This document shows positions 1 through 6,819 of a stretch of 15,958 nt of DNA, piece by piece. A program made the translations under genes and the position numbers. The notes under the pieces are model-generated. The model worked only from the letters and a program-made list of their open reading frames with translations, was not told the DNA's origin and made no database searches. Source of the DNA: Dehalococcoidia bacterium (lineage in GTDB: Bacteria; Chloroflexota; Dehalococcoidia; Tepidiformales; Tepidiformaceae); the NCBI GenBank assembly GCA_023228745.1, contig JALOAP010000021.1:1-15958 (forward strand). The letters are read 5' to 3'. Numbering within the stretch: the first letter of the stretch is position 1; every line of letters begins with the position of its first letter.

Positions 1-114
1 CTGGAGTTCTCCGTGCTCCGCCCGTCGCCGCTCATCGAGCTCGTGAATACGGAGGTCGCCGCAGTAGTCGCGCGAGGCACACACCGCGCAAAAGCCGTCC
101 CATTCGTCCGACAT
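1..114 (-). CDS. Partial small Cys-containing protein of unknown function (N-terminus only)
   Basis: The reading frame opens with ATG at 114 (minus strand) and runs off the left edge after 38 codons with no stop. It is preceded by an AGGGGG Shine-Dalgarno-like run 7-8 nt upstream (about 122-127). The visible peptide begins MSDEWDGFCAVCASRDYCGD, so three cysteines (residues 9, 12 and 18) form a CxxC-x5-C cluster, followed by a charged, probably helical stretch rich in Arg, Glu and His. A Cys cluster near the N-terminus suggests metal (zinc) binding, but no family was recognised. It is divergent from thymidylate kinase, with 107 bp between the start codons. Confidence 0.55.
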   Translation of the reverse strand, partial: MSDEWDGFCAVCASRDYCGDLRIHELDERRRAEHGELQ

Positions 115-153
115 GTCGTGTCCCCCTGACTGAATCTTCGGCAGTCCGCGCGC

Positions 154-176
154 GAACCTGAGTGTGCGCAAGGTTC
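154..176. repeat. Inverted repeat in divergent intergenic region
   Basis: GAACCT (154-159) and AGGTTC (171-176) are perfect 6-bp inverted arms separated by 11 bp, between the divergent partial gene and tmk. It could be an operator or a chance hairpin; nothing else supports a function. Confidence 0.3.
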
Positions 177-209
177 CCGCGGGCGCCGGAGCACAAGCAG
201 GCGCTGGGG

Positions 210-215
210 TAAGCT
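210..215 (+). promoter_or_regulatory. Putative -10 box for leaderless tmk mRNA
   Basis: TAAGCT lies 6 nt before the GTG start of tmk, so transcription would begin at or next to the start codon. No Shine-Dalgarno sequence and no clear -35 element are visible. The same geometry recurs at four other genes here. Confidence 0.4.
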
Positions 216-221
216 GCGGGC

Positions 222-821
222 GTGTTTGTGGTGCTCGAAGGTGGCGAAGGTGCGGGCAAGAGTACGCTCGCGGCGGCACTCGCGAAGCGCATCGAGGCGG
301 CCGGGCGCGACGTCGTGCTCACGCGCGAACCCGGCGGCACCCACGCCGGCGAACTTGTGCGCACACTCCTGCACGAACCGCTGCCGCCCTGGGGCGAGAC
401 GTTCGCCTTCCTCGTCGCGCGCGCACAGCTCGTAGCGGAGGTGGTGCGGCCTGCGCTGGTGGGCGGGGCAGTCGTCCTCTGCGACCGCTTCGCCGGGAGC
501 ACCTTCGCCTACCAGGGGTACGGGCGCGGGCTCGACCTTGCCGAGTTACGCCGCGTGAACGCGCTCGCCACCGGCGGACTGGAACCGGACCTCGTGCTCT
601 ACCTCGATCTGCCTCCCGAGGCCGGCCTCGCGCGGAAGCACGGCGAAGCGGAGGCGATCCGTACGGGCCTCGAAGGGCTGGTGTTCCACGAGCGCGTGCG
701 CGAAGGGTTCCGGGCGCAGGCTGCCGCCGACCCGAAGCGCTGGGTCACGCTCGACGCGACGGTGCCGGCGGATGCAGTCGCGGCGGCTGCCTGGGCGGCA
801 CTGGGGCCGCGGCTCGGCTAG
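222..821 (+). CDS. tmk: Thymidylate kinase (dTMP kinase)
   Basis: Phosphorylates dTMP to dTDP with ATP in the cytoplasm, the step that commits thymidine nucleotides to DNA synthesis. The 199-residue length is typical. A Walker A P-loop, GGEGAGKST, spans residues 7-15, and TREPGGT follows at 34-40. The thymidylate-kinase DR motif is D88-R89 within CDRFAGSTFAYQGYGRG. The LID region near residues 137-165 ends in FHERVREGF. The start is GTG at 222, because the P-loop strand begins immediately (MFVVLEGGEG); no upstream start keeps normal family spacing. There is no good Shine-Dalgarno sequence, but a -10-like TAAGCT sits 6 nt upstream. It is divergent from the partial gene at the left edge and is followed by a 101-bp gap before the pirin gene. 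Confidence 0.95.
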   Translation: MFVVLEGGEGAGKSTLAAALAKRIEAAGRDVVLTREPGGTHAGELVRTLLHEPLPPWGETFAFLVARAQLVAEVVRPALVGGAVVLCDRFAGSTFAYQGYGRGLDLAELRRVNALATGGLEPDLVLYLDLPPEAGLARKHGEAEAIRTGLEGLVFHERVREGFRAQAAADPKRWVTLDATVPADAVAAAAWAALGPRLG

Positions 822-922
822 CAGGATCTGCATACCATTGCTGCGCCCCGCGAGCCCCCGATCGCGCGCGTGATCTACTCGCCTGGCTAGGCTGACGGCA
901 CCTGCAACTGACAGGAGCCGGT

Positions 923-1651
923 ATGCTGAAGGTCCGCAGAGCCGAGGATATCTTTCACACCGACGGTGGCTGGTTCAGTGCGAACTGGCACTTCTCCTTC
1001 GACCAGTACCGCGACCCCGAGTACATGGGCTTCGGCCCGTTGCGCGTGTTCAACGACGACCGCCTCATCCCCGGTGCAATCTGGCCGATGCACCCCCACC
1101 GCGACATCGAAGGCATCACGTACGTCGTCGAGGGGCTGTTCGAACATGCGGATAGCCTCGGGAACGGCGGGCACCTGGACCCGGGCGCCGTCCAACGAGC
1201 AACGCTCGGCTCGGGGATGCAGCACTCGGAGCGCAATGGCTCGACCGAGCACCCGATGCGCTTCCTCCAGTTCTGGATCCTCCCCGATGAGGCGAACCTG
1301 CCACCCTCCATTGAGCAACGCCAGTACACCAGGGACGACCGCAGCAACCGGCTGCTCGAAGTGCTGAACCCCACCGGCGCCGACGCCGTGAAGGTGCACC
1401 AGGATGCGCGCGTGTTTGTCTCGTCGCTCGACGAAGGGAAACAGGTGACGCACGCCCTCGGCAGCGGGCGCGGCGCCTACCTCTACCTGATCGAAGGTGA
1501 AGCCGGGATCAACGAACAGCCCGTGCATACGGGCGACGCCGTCATGGCCGAAGACGAGGCACAGCTCGAAATCGTGGCCCAGCTCCCAACCGAGCTCATC
1601 CTGGTCGACGTGCCGATGCAGTTCGAACCCGTTGGCGTCTGGCGGCGCTGA
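923..1651 (+). CDS. Pirin-family bicupin (quercetinase-like, YhhW type)
   Basis: A two-domain cupin of 242 residues, the usual size of bacterial pirins such as E. coli YhhW. The N-terminal cupin carries HPHRDIEGITYVVEG (57-71) and GSGMQHSE (96-103). These give metal ligands H57, H59, H101 and E103, the arrangement known in YhhW and human pirin, so the mononuclear metal (Fe) site looks intact. The C-terminal cupin (about 150-240) has no ligand set, as is normal. Some pirins cleave flavonols such as quercetin with O2; others act as redox-sensing regulators, so the substrate is open. The start is supported by AGGAG at 912-916, 6 nt before ATG. An FMN reductase gene follows after 73 bp, which may mark a small redox or xenobiotic-response unit. 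Confidence 0.9.
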   Translation: MLKVRRAEDIFHTDGGWFSANWHFSFDQYRDPEYMGFGPLRVFNDDRLIPGAIWPMHPHRDIEGITYVVEGLFEHADSLGNGGHLDPGAVQRATLGSGMQHSERNGSTEHPMRFLQFWILPDEANLPPSIEQRQYTRDDRSNRLLEVLNPTGADAVKVHQDARVFVSSLDEGKQVTHALGSGRGAYLYLIEGEAGINEQPVHTGDAVMAEDEAQLEIVAQLPTELILVDVPMQFEPVGVWRR

Positions 1652-1724
1652 GCCACGCGCCGAACACCGAAACGCTCAAGCGCACGGCGGTGGACGCATC
1701 GCCGCCGAGAAGGAGGGAAGAGCC

Positions 1725-2288
1725 ATGCCGAAGACTCGCACCGTCGCCGTCCTCGCAGGGAGCCTGCGGAGGGAGTCGTATAGCCGGAAGCTGGCTCGGG
1801 CGCTGGAAAAGCTCGCGCCGGAGTCCCTCGAATTCGAACACATCTCCATCGGCAAGCTGCCGCACTACAACGAAGACATGGAGGCGAGCGGCGAGCTGCC
1901 CGAACAGTGGGTGAAGTTCCGGAACAAGGTGAAGGAAGCGGACGCCGTGCTCTTCGTCACTCCGGAATACAACCGCTCCATCCCGGGCGTGCTGAAGAAC
2001 GCACTGGATGTCGGTTCGCGGCCCTACGGCCAGAGCGCCTGGCAGGGGAAGCCCGGGGCGGTCGTGAGTGTCTCCCCCGGCGCCATCGGCGCGTTCGGCG
2101 CGAACCACCATCTCCGCCAGGCCCTGACGTTCCTCGATGTGCCGACGATGCAGCAACCGGAAGCGTACATCGGCGGCGCTGCGGAGCTGTTCGACGAAGA
2201 AGGCAACCTGGGGAACGAAAGCACCGCCGCCTTCCTCTCGGAGTTCATGAAGTCGTTCGAAGGCTGGATCGAGGCGAACGAGGGGTAG
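1725..2288 (+). CDS. NAD(P)H-dependent FMN reductase (flavodoxin-like, ChrR/azoreductase family)
   Basis: A 187-residue flavodoxin-fold reductase of the NADPH-dependent FMN reductase family (quinone, chromate and azo-dye reductases such as ChrR/YieF). It binds FMN and transfers electrons from NAD(P)H to quinones or other acceptors. The phosphate-binding loop is AGSLRRESYSRKL (11-23). The second flavin loop is TPEYNRSIPGVLKNALD (79-95), nearly the family consensus. A third conserved stretch, SVSPGAIGAFG, follows near 115-125. ATG at 1725 is chosen because the first beta strand starts at once and an AAGGAGG Shine-Dalgarno lies about 9 nt upstream; longer in-frame extensions run into the pirin gene. 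The gene is convergent with the capsid gene on the other strand, with a hairpin between them. Confidence 0.92.
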   Translation: MPKTRTVAVLAGSLRRESYSRKLARALEKLAPESLEFEHISIGKLPHYNEDMEASGELPEQWVKFRNKVKEADAVLFVTPEYNRSIPGVLKNALDVGSRPYGQSAWQGKPGAVVSVSPGAIGAFGANHHLRQALTFLDVPTMQQPEAYIGGAAELFDEEGNLGNESTAAFLSEFMKSFEGWIEANEG

Positions 2289-2294
2289 TGCCGA

Positions 2295-2322
2295 GCTGCT
2301 CCCCACACCTACGAGGAGCAGC
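2295..2322. terminator. Candidate bidirectional terminator hairpin
   Basis: GCTGCTCC (2295-2302) and GGAGCAGC (2315-2322) form a perfect 8-bp stem with a 12-nt loop, exactly in the 46-bp gap between the convergent FMN reductase and capsid genes. There is no T-tract on either side, so intrinsic termination is plausible but not certain. Confidence 0.5.
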
Positions 2323-2334
2323 CCGGCCAGTGGC

Positions 2335-3222
2335 TTAGACGCGGACGCCGGCGAGCTTCGCCAGCTTCACCGTGTTGAACAGCGCCAGCCCGGCGTACCA
2401 CTTCACCCGGATGCGGGTCGCATCCTTGGTCTCGAGGCTGCCAACGCGTTCGATGGTGAGGCCGCCGGGGGCAGTGAGCCCCGCGAGGCCACCCTCCCCG
2501 AACTGCATCGCGTAGATCGTGCTGCAGTCGTTGCTCGTGCCGACGGTGTGCGCGTCGCTGATGTAGTCGTTGATGCCGATGGGGATGCCATCGTAGAACT
2601 GGAGCATGTTGCCGAACGCATCGCGGTCGGCTTCGAGGAAGGTGCCCGTGCTGCGGGCGAGCTCGTTGAGGGTGCGGCGGCTGCGGCGGCTCATCAGCAG
2701 CAGGTCCGGCTTGCCGCCACGCACCTTGTCGATGAGCTCGTCGAGTTTGTCGAGCGTGAGCGCGCCGCCGTTCGCGCCCATGGTCACGGTCTGCCCGGCG
2801 GCCGTAAGCAGGTCAATGCCGGCGAACGAATTCGGGTCGGCGGCGTCATCGCCGTTCACGAACGTGTCGTCGAACAGCGACTGCACGGCGCGCGCTTTGA
2901 GCTGGACGATGGCCGCTTCCAGGTCCTGGATGTTGGACCGCGTGGCCTTGAGGAAGTTATCGATATCGGCATCGCCACCGAGGATGCAGAGGCTGGCGGT
3001 GGCCTGCGAAAAGGTCGGCGTCGATTCGGCCCACGCTTCGCCGACGCTGTAAAAGTCGGCCGCGGGGGCGGTACTTTCGCGGTTGTAGGTGAGGCCGTTG
3101 CCGGTGATTTCGATGAACGGCAGGCGCTGGAGCACGGGGCTTTCCTGCGCCATCGTCTCGATCACGCCAGCGACCAGGGTGTCGGTGCTGAGCTTGTTGG
3201 CTTCGATGAGCGTAAGGGCCAT
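2335..3222 (-). CDS. HK97-fold phage-type major capsid protein, orphan
   Basis: A 295-residue protein that I recognise as a phage major capsid protein of the HK97-fold class. Its closest family resemblance is to short MCPs lacking the long N-terminal delta (scaffold) domain. Sequence landmarks are an N-terminal arm with SPVLQRLPFIEITGNGLTYN (28-47), an extended-loop region at about 48-75, GGDADIDNF (82-90), a long spine-type helix (about 98-117), an A-domain with KPDLLLMSRRSRRTLNEL (171-188), and a C-terminal P-domain strand set with ETKDATRIRVKWY (264-276). The frame is intact with no internal stop. ATG at 3222 has a strong AGGAGG Shine-Dalgarno (3237-3242), with a long 14-nt spacing. No portal, terminase, prohead protease, scaffold or tail gene lies within the window. 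It may be a phage remnant, a domesticated capsid or an encapsulin-like shell; the sequence does not decide which. Confidence 0.8.
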   Translation of the reverse strand: MALTLIEANKLSTDTLVAGVIETMAQESPVLQRLPFIEITGNGLTYNRESTAPAADFYSVGEAWAESTPTFSQATASLCILGGDADIDNFLKATRSNIQDLEAAIVQLKARAVQSLFDDTFVNGDDAADPNSFAGIDLLTAAGQTVTMGANGGALTLDKLDELIDKVRGGKPDLLLMSRRSRRTLNELARSTGTFLEADRDAFGNMLQFYDGIPIGINDYISDAHTVGTSNDCSTIYAMQFGEGGLAGLTAPGGLTIERVGSLETKDATRIRVKWYAGLALFNTVKLAKLAGVRV

Positions 3223-3240
3223 TGCGGGCGAGGAGACCTC

Positions 3241-3270
3241 CTGTACGAACTAGCACAAGTGTTCGAACAG
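3241..3270. repeat. Near-perfect inverted repeat in capsid gene leader
   Basis: CTGTACGAAC (3241-3250) and GTTCGAACAG (3261-3270) are 10-bp inverted arms with one mismatch and a 10-bp spacer. The right arm lies within a perfect 10-bp palindrome, TGTTCGAACA (3260-3269). The left arm touches the capsid gene's Shine-Dalgarno sequence, so it could be a repressor operator or an mRNA hairpin affecting translation. Confidence 0.45.
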
Positions 3271-3396
3271 TAGACACCAGAGCCGCAATCGCCCGTTGGC
3301 AGCAGCGGGCAAAGATTCGCGGGGATACTCGTTCGCTGCGCGCTAGTCCAGCGGCGGAGGAAGCAGGTCGTTCTCCGAAAGGGAGAGCAGGTTCGA

Positions 3397-3423
3397 GAGA
3401 TCGGTGTAGGAAACACCTATCTC
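3397..3423. terminator. Hairpin just after the hydrolase stop, possible terminator
   Basis: GAGATCGGTGT (3397-3407) pairs with ACACCTATCTC (3413-3423), an 11-bp stem with one mismatch and a 5-nt loop. It starts 4 nt past the alpha/beta hydrolase stop codon on the minus strand. No T-run follows. A second, shorter stem (3372-3376 with 3382-3386) lies further downstream. These sit in the 204-bp gap before the capsid gene, which contains no other ORF; a weak -35/-10 pair for the capsid gene (TGGACT, 17 nt, TATCCC on the minus strand) can be read there. Confidence 0.4.
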
Positions 3424-3426
3424 CAA

Positions 3427-4299
3427 TCACTCCGCCAGTGAACCGCCGGCGAGCAGCTCTTCGATGTGCCTCGCGACGAAGCCGGGCGCTTCCATCGGGA
3501 TGAAGTGGGAGTACTCCGGCAGGTGCACGTCTTCGCCATGCTTGAAATGCGTAGCCAGGTCCGGCGCGGTCGGCGAGCTGCTCATGTCCAGCGGTGCATC
3601 CTCCGTGCGCGAGCGGGCACGCAACACCCGGACCGGGATATCGAGCGCGGCGACAGAGTCGTAGATGACGGCGCCACCAACGCTGCCGGTATACACCGCA
3701 GCTTCGATATTCGGCGGACAGGCCAGCACGTAGCCCTCGCCTTCCGGGTTCGGAAGGAGCCCATAGGTGCAGTAGTCGCGCAGCACCTGTTCCTCCCAGT
3801 CGGCGAACGGCGGGCGCGCGCGGAAGCTTTCGAACATCTCCTCAGGCGAGGCCCACTGGTTCCGGCGGCGCGCGGCGAAGTGTTCTCCGCCGCCGGGGCG
3901 CGCATCGTACATCTCGCGGCGCATGATCACTGGGTCGACGAGCAAAAGGCTGGCGAAAATGCCGGGTTCGAGCGCGGCTGCGTGCACCACCGCGAAGCCG
4001 CCCTTGGAGTGTCCCACGCCAACCGCCCCTTCGGTGCCAAGCGCCCGGGCGGTTGCTGCGACGTCGTGCCCGAAGTCGGGCCACTGGTATGGCGGCTCGG
4101 GCTTGTCGCTCCGGCCGTGCCCGCGCATATCGATGGCGAACACGTGACGCCCGGGCAGGTGCGCGACGACCTGGTCCCAGCAGCGCGCATGGAAGCCCGT
4201 GGCGTGGGCGAGGAAGATGGGCTGGCCTTCCCCCGGCCACTCGTAGACCTGCAGTTCGAGGCCATTGACTCGAAGACGAACTTCGTTCGGTTCACGCAT
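3427..4299 (-). CDS. Alpha/beta hydrolase
   Basis: A 290-residue alpha/beta-hydrolase-fold enzyme; the exact ester, amide, epoxide or lactone substrate is not evident. The oxyanion-hole region is LAHATGFHARCWD (30-42), followed by FAIDMRGHGRSDKP (54-67). The nucleophile elbow is GHSKGG with Ser98, and the catalytic His is probably H265 in EYSHFIPMEAP. The acid could be D122 (LLLVDP) or an acidic residue near 233-234. ATG at 4299 has no Shine-Dalgarno sequence, but a -10-like TACACT lies 7 nt upstream and a -35-like GCGACA 17 bp further. It is co-directional with the MFS gene, 42 bp downstream of it, so it may be read both from its own promoter and by read-through from the transporter. Confidence 0.88.
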   Translation of the reverse strand: MREPNEVRLRVNGLELQVYEWPGEGQPIFLAHATGFHARCWDQVVAHLPGRHVFAIDMRGHGRSDKPEPPYQWPDFGHDVAATARALGTEGAVGVGHSKGGFAVVHAAALEPGIFASLLLVDPVIMRREMYDARPGGGEHFAARRRNQWASPEEMFESFRARPPFADWEEQVLRDYCTYGLLPNPEGEGYVLACPPNIEAAVYTGSVGGAVIYDSVAALDIPVRVLRARSRTEDAPLDMSSSPTAPDLATHFKHGEDVHLPEYSHFIPMEAPGFVARHIEELLAGGSLAE

Positions 4300-4306
4300 G
4301 GCGAAT

Positions 4307-4335
4307 AGTGTAGGGCCACCGGCGGCCGCTGTCGC
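4307..4335 (-). promoter_or_regulatory. Putative leaderless promoter of alpha/beta hydrolase gene
   Basis: On the minus strand, GCGACA (4335-4330) is followed after 17 bp by TACACT (4312-4307), then 7 nt to the ATG at 4299. This resembles a sigma-70-type promoter whose start point coincides with the start codon. Inference from spacing and motif only. Confidence 0.45.
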
Positions 4336-4341
4336 GATGTC

Positions 4342-5604
4342 TCACCGCACACCGGCGCGGGCGCGCGCGGGCGCCGATGGCGCCTGCGCGCCGGCGCGAC
4401 CGAAGAAGCGGATGGCCAGCACCAACCCGGCACAGAGCACTCCCTGCAGCGCGATCGTCTCGCGCAGGCCGATCTGGTCGGCGATGATGCCGATCGGAAG
4501 TGCCGCGAGGCCAAAGAGGCTCCAGCTCAGCATCGCGATCGACTGCACGCGGCCGTGATATTCGTAGTCGGTGTAGGTCATCGTCAGGGAGTTGTTCAGC
4601 GACTGGAAAGCGCTCGCCAGCGAACCCACGGCGACCATCACGAGCAGCCCCGGGATGAACGCCGCCGTTCCTCCCAGGCCGACCAGCGACACACCGAAGA
4701 GCACACCCGCGAGAGGCTGGAGTACCGGCGCCTTTGGGTGGTCCGCATAGGTGGCGACGATCACGGTGGCGACGACCGCCCCCACCGCACCGGCCGACGA
4801 CAGCAACCCGAGCCCGCCCGCACCCACGTTGTAGATGTCCGCGGCGATGGAGGGCAGGAACGACTGGTAGGGGAAGCCGATCATCACCACCGCGAAGGAA
4901 GTGAGGATGAGCTGGCGGATGGGCGCGTTGCGCCGCACATAGCCGAGGCCGTCGCGAAGGTCGGCGAGCGGCGAGCGGGCATTTTCGCGGGGCACCGGGT
5001 TGCCCGCTGGTAGTGGCAACAGCGAAAGCATGGCGATGACAAAACCGAGCGTCGTGAGGTAGTACACGCCTGCAGTCCCGACGAAGGGCACGGCGATGAG
5101 CAGGCCCGCGATGGAGGGCCCGACGACGCGGCTGCTGTTCATCGAAAGCTGCTGGAGGACGACGGCGTTGCCGATGGCCTGGCGGTCGACGAGGTCGGTG
5201 ATGAACGCTTGCCGGGCCGGGCCAACGAAGGCGAAGCCCGCGCCCTGCACGGCCCCCGCCGCGATGAGATGCCAGTATTCGAGGGCCTCCATCGCGATCA
5301 TGGTCGCGAGCCAGGCGGAGTTCGCGGCGATGATGGCCTGGCTGACGAACAGGACCTTCTTCTTCGGCAGCCGGTCGGCCACGACACCGCCCCAGAGCGA
5401 GAGCAGCAACTGCGGCACACCGAACGCCAGCATGACGCCGCCGAGGGCGCTGTTCTTTTCCGTCAGGTCGTAGGCGAGGAAGCCCCGCGCAATGACCTGC
5501 ATCTGCATCCCGAGGAACGAAAACAGTGTCCCGAACCACAGGGTCCGGAACTGGTCGTTTTCCAGCGCATAGAAGGTGCGGGATAAGAACCCGAGGCGGG
5601 CCAC
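4342..5604 (-). CDS. MFS transporter, probable exporter (EntS/MFS_3-like)
   Basis: A 420-residue inner-membrane protein with about 12 hydrophobic segments, a normal MFS length. The loop between segments 2 and 3 has the MFS motif-A-like GGVVADRLPKKK (72-83), and FVGPARQAFITDLV (about 125-138) resembles the MFS_3/EntS-type exporters. The likely role is proton-driven efflux of a small molecule; the substrate cannot be told. The start is GTG at 5604, with a GAGG run about 6 nt upstream; the longer frame upstream lacks a better start. A perfect inverted repeat at 5617-5630 sits between the putative -10 box (TACCCT, 5643-5638) and the start codon. The C-terminus ends in an Ala/Arg/Pro-rich tail. 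It is followed by the hydrolase gene on the same strand. Confidence 0.9.
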   Translation of the reverse strand: MARLGFLSRTFYALENDQFRTLWFGTLFSFLGMQMQVIARGFLAYDLTEKNSALGGVMLAFGVPQLLLSLWGGVVADRLPKKKVLFVSQAIIAANSAWLATMIAMEALEYWHLIAAGAVQGAGFAFVGPARQAFITDLVDRQAIGNAVVLQQLSMNSSRVVGPSIAGLLIAVPFVGTAGVYYLTTLGFVIAMLSLLPLPAGNPVPRENARSPLADLRDGLGYVRRNAPIRQLILTSFAVVMIGFPYQSFLPSIAADIYNVGAGGLGLLSSAGAVGAVVATVIVATYADHPKAPVLQPLAGVLFGVSLVGLGGTAAFIPGLLVMVAVGSLASAFQSLNNSLTMTYTDYEYHGRVQSIAMLSWSLFGLAALPIGIIADQIGLRETIALQGVLCAGLVLAIRFFGRAGAQAPSAPARARAGVR

Positions 5605-5616
5605 AGAGCCTCACTC

Positions 5617-5630
5617 TCACGTGAACGTGA
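5617..5630. promoter_or_regulatory. Candidate operator of the MFS gene
   Basis: TCACGT-GA-ACGTGA is a perfect 14-bp inverted repeat with 6-bp half-sites. It lies 12 bp upstream of the GTG start and 7 bp downstream of the putative -10 box. That is a classic position for a dimeric (for example TetR- or GntR-like) repressor of a transporter. No regulator gene is adjacent. Confidence 0.5.
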
Positions 5631-5637
5631 CCATGGC

Positions 5638-5666
5638 AGGGTAGCATCGGCGAGGGGGGAGGCGAA
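5638..5666 (-). promoter_or_regulatory. Putative promoter of the MFS gene
   Basis: On the minus strand, TTCGCC (5666-5661) is followed after 17 bp by TACCCT (5643-5638). The predicted start point falls at or next to the 14-bp inverted repeat. The motif match is moderate. Confidence 0.35.
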
Positions 5667-5696
5667 AGGCGGTAGAAGACGGGCGAGGCCTTTGCC

Positions 5697-6794
5697 TTAC
5701 ACGTTGAAGAGGATGTGGAGCACGTCGCCGTCCTGGACGACGTAGTTCTTCCCTTCGGTGCGCACCAGGCCCTTCTTCTTCGCCTCGGCTTCGCTGCCCG
5801 CCGCGACCAGGTCCTCGAAGCGCACCACCTCGGCGCGAATGAAGCCGCGCTGGAGGTCGCTATGGATCTTGCCGGCAGCCTCGGGGGCGGTTGCGCCCTC
5901 TGCGATGGTCCACGCCCGGCATTCGTCGGGACCCGCGGTAAGGAAGCTGATGAGCCCGAGCAGGCCGTAGCTCACACGGATAGCCTCCGCCATGCCGCTT
6001 TCTGTCACCCCGACTGATTCGCGGAATTCGGCCGCGGCCTCTTCGTCGAGGTCGTTCAGTTCCATTTCGAACTTGCCACAGAAGACGGCGACATCGCGGC
6101 CCACGCCCTGGTAGCGCTCGCGATACTCAGCTTCCAGTTCTGCCCGCCGCGGCAGGTCGTCCTCGCCGATGTTGATGACGAGCATGAGCGGCCGGGCCGT
6201 CAGGAACTGTGATCCTTCGAGCAGCCGCCAATCGTCGTCGCCCAGTTCCTGGGCCCGCACGGGGACTTCCGACTCGAGGTCCGCTTTCATGCGCTGCAAC
6301 AGGTCGCGCAGGCGGTTCATCTGGTCGCGTTCGCCCGCCTTCACGGAGCGCATCTCCGTTTCGAGCCGCTGCAGCCGCCGCTCGATGATCGCGAGGTCGG
6401 CGAAGGCGAGCTCGAGGTCCATTGTGGCGATGTCGCGTGCGGGGTCGATCGTCACCTCGGGGTGCGGCACGGTCTCATCTTCGAAGGCGCGGACCACATG
6501 AATGAGCGCATCCATGCGGGCGAGTTCGTTGATGAACTTGCCGGCCGGGCCCTCGCCCTTGCCGAAGGATTCGCCGGCCGCGGGGAAGTCGACGTACTGG
6601 ATGGTCGCGTAGGTCGTCTTCTTGGGCTTGTAGAGCTCGGCCAGGCGGTCGACGCGCTCGTCGGGAACGTTGACGACGCCGACGTTCGGCTGCTGGCTGC
6701 TGCTATAGGCGCCGACCTGCGCGGAGCCGCGCGTGACGGCGTTGAACACTGTTGTCTTGCCCGACCGCGCGAGCCCGATGATCCCCAGCTGCAT
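5697..6794 (-). CDS. ychF: YchF/OLA1-type ribosome-associated P-loop ATPase/GTPase
   Basis: A 365-residue Obg-superfamily protein of the YchF (OLA1) group, which binds ribosomes and hydrolyses ATP or GTP. G1 is GLARSGKTT (7-15) rather than the usual GLPNVGKST. The G2/G3 area has VDFPAAG (68-74) in place of DxPGL. The G4-equivalent NIGE (208-211) matches YchF, which lacks the GTP-specifying NKxD. A charged coiled-coil insert (about 130-180) is followed by the C-terminal TGS-like DUF933 domain (about 278-364) with AWTIAEGATAPEAAGKIHSD and FEDLV. ATG at 6794 must be the start because the P-loop begins at residue 7. No Shine-Dalgarno is present; TACCCT lies 7 nt upstream, suggesting a leaderless mRNA. 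A 7-bp tandem repeat occupies the upstream region where a -35 would be. Confidence 0.9.
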   Translation of the reverse strand: MQLGIIGLARSGKTTVFNAVTRGSAQVGAYSSSQQPNVGVVNVPDERVDRLAELYKPKKTTYATIQYVDFPAAGESFGKGEGPAGKFINELARMDALIHVVRAFEDETVPHPEVTIDPARDIATMDLELAFADLAIIERRLQRLETEMRSVKAGERDQMNRLRDLLQRMKADLESEVPVRAQELGDDDWRLLEGSQFLTARPLMLVINIGEDDLPRRAELEAEYRERYQGVGRDVAVFCGKFEMELNDLDEEAAAEFRESVGVTESGMAEAIRVSYGLLGLISFLTAGPDECRAWTIAEGATAPEAAGKIHSDLQRGFIRAEVVRFEDLVAAGSEAEAKKKGLVRTEGKNYVVQDGDVLHILFNV

Positions 6795-6801
6795 GGCATC
6801 G

Positions 6802-6807
6802 AGGGTA
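6802..6807 (-). promoter_or_regulatory. Putative -10 box for leaderless ychF mRNA
   Basis: On the minus strand TACCCT ends 7 nt before the ychF ATG. No Shine-Dalgarno sequence exists, and the expected -35 position falls inside the heptamer array. Confidence 0.4.
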
Positions 6808-6819
6808 CTCGCCGGGGTC

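Noticed and set aside
2548..3273. 241-residue plus-strand frame over the capsid gene
   Set aside because: Val/Glu/Gly-rich antisense shadow; the capsid frame shows family motifs and a strong ribosome site.
2335..4299. Possible integrated prophage
   Set aside because: Only the capsid gene is phage-like; no integrase, terminase, portal, tail, lysis gene or att-like direct repeat was seen around it.
4292..5647. 451-residue minus-strand frame antisense-shifted over the MFS gene
   Set aside because: Arg/His/Pro-rich shadow of the clear 12-segment transporter in another frame.
5661..5693. Stem downstream of ychF (AAAGGC at 5665-5670 with GCCTTT at 5688-5693)
   Set aside because: Short stem with a long 17-nt loop and no T-tract; not enough for a terminator call.
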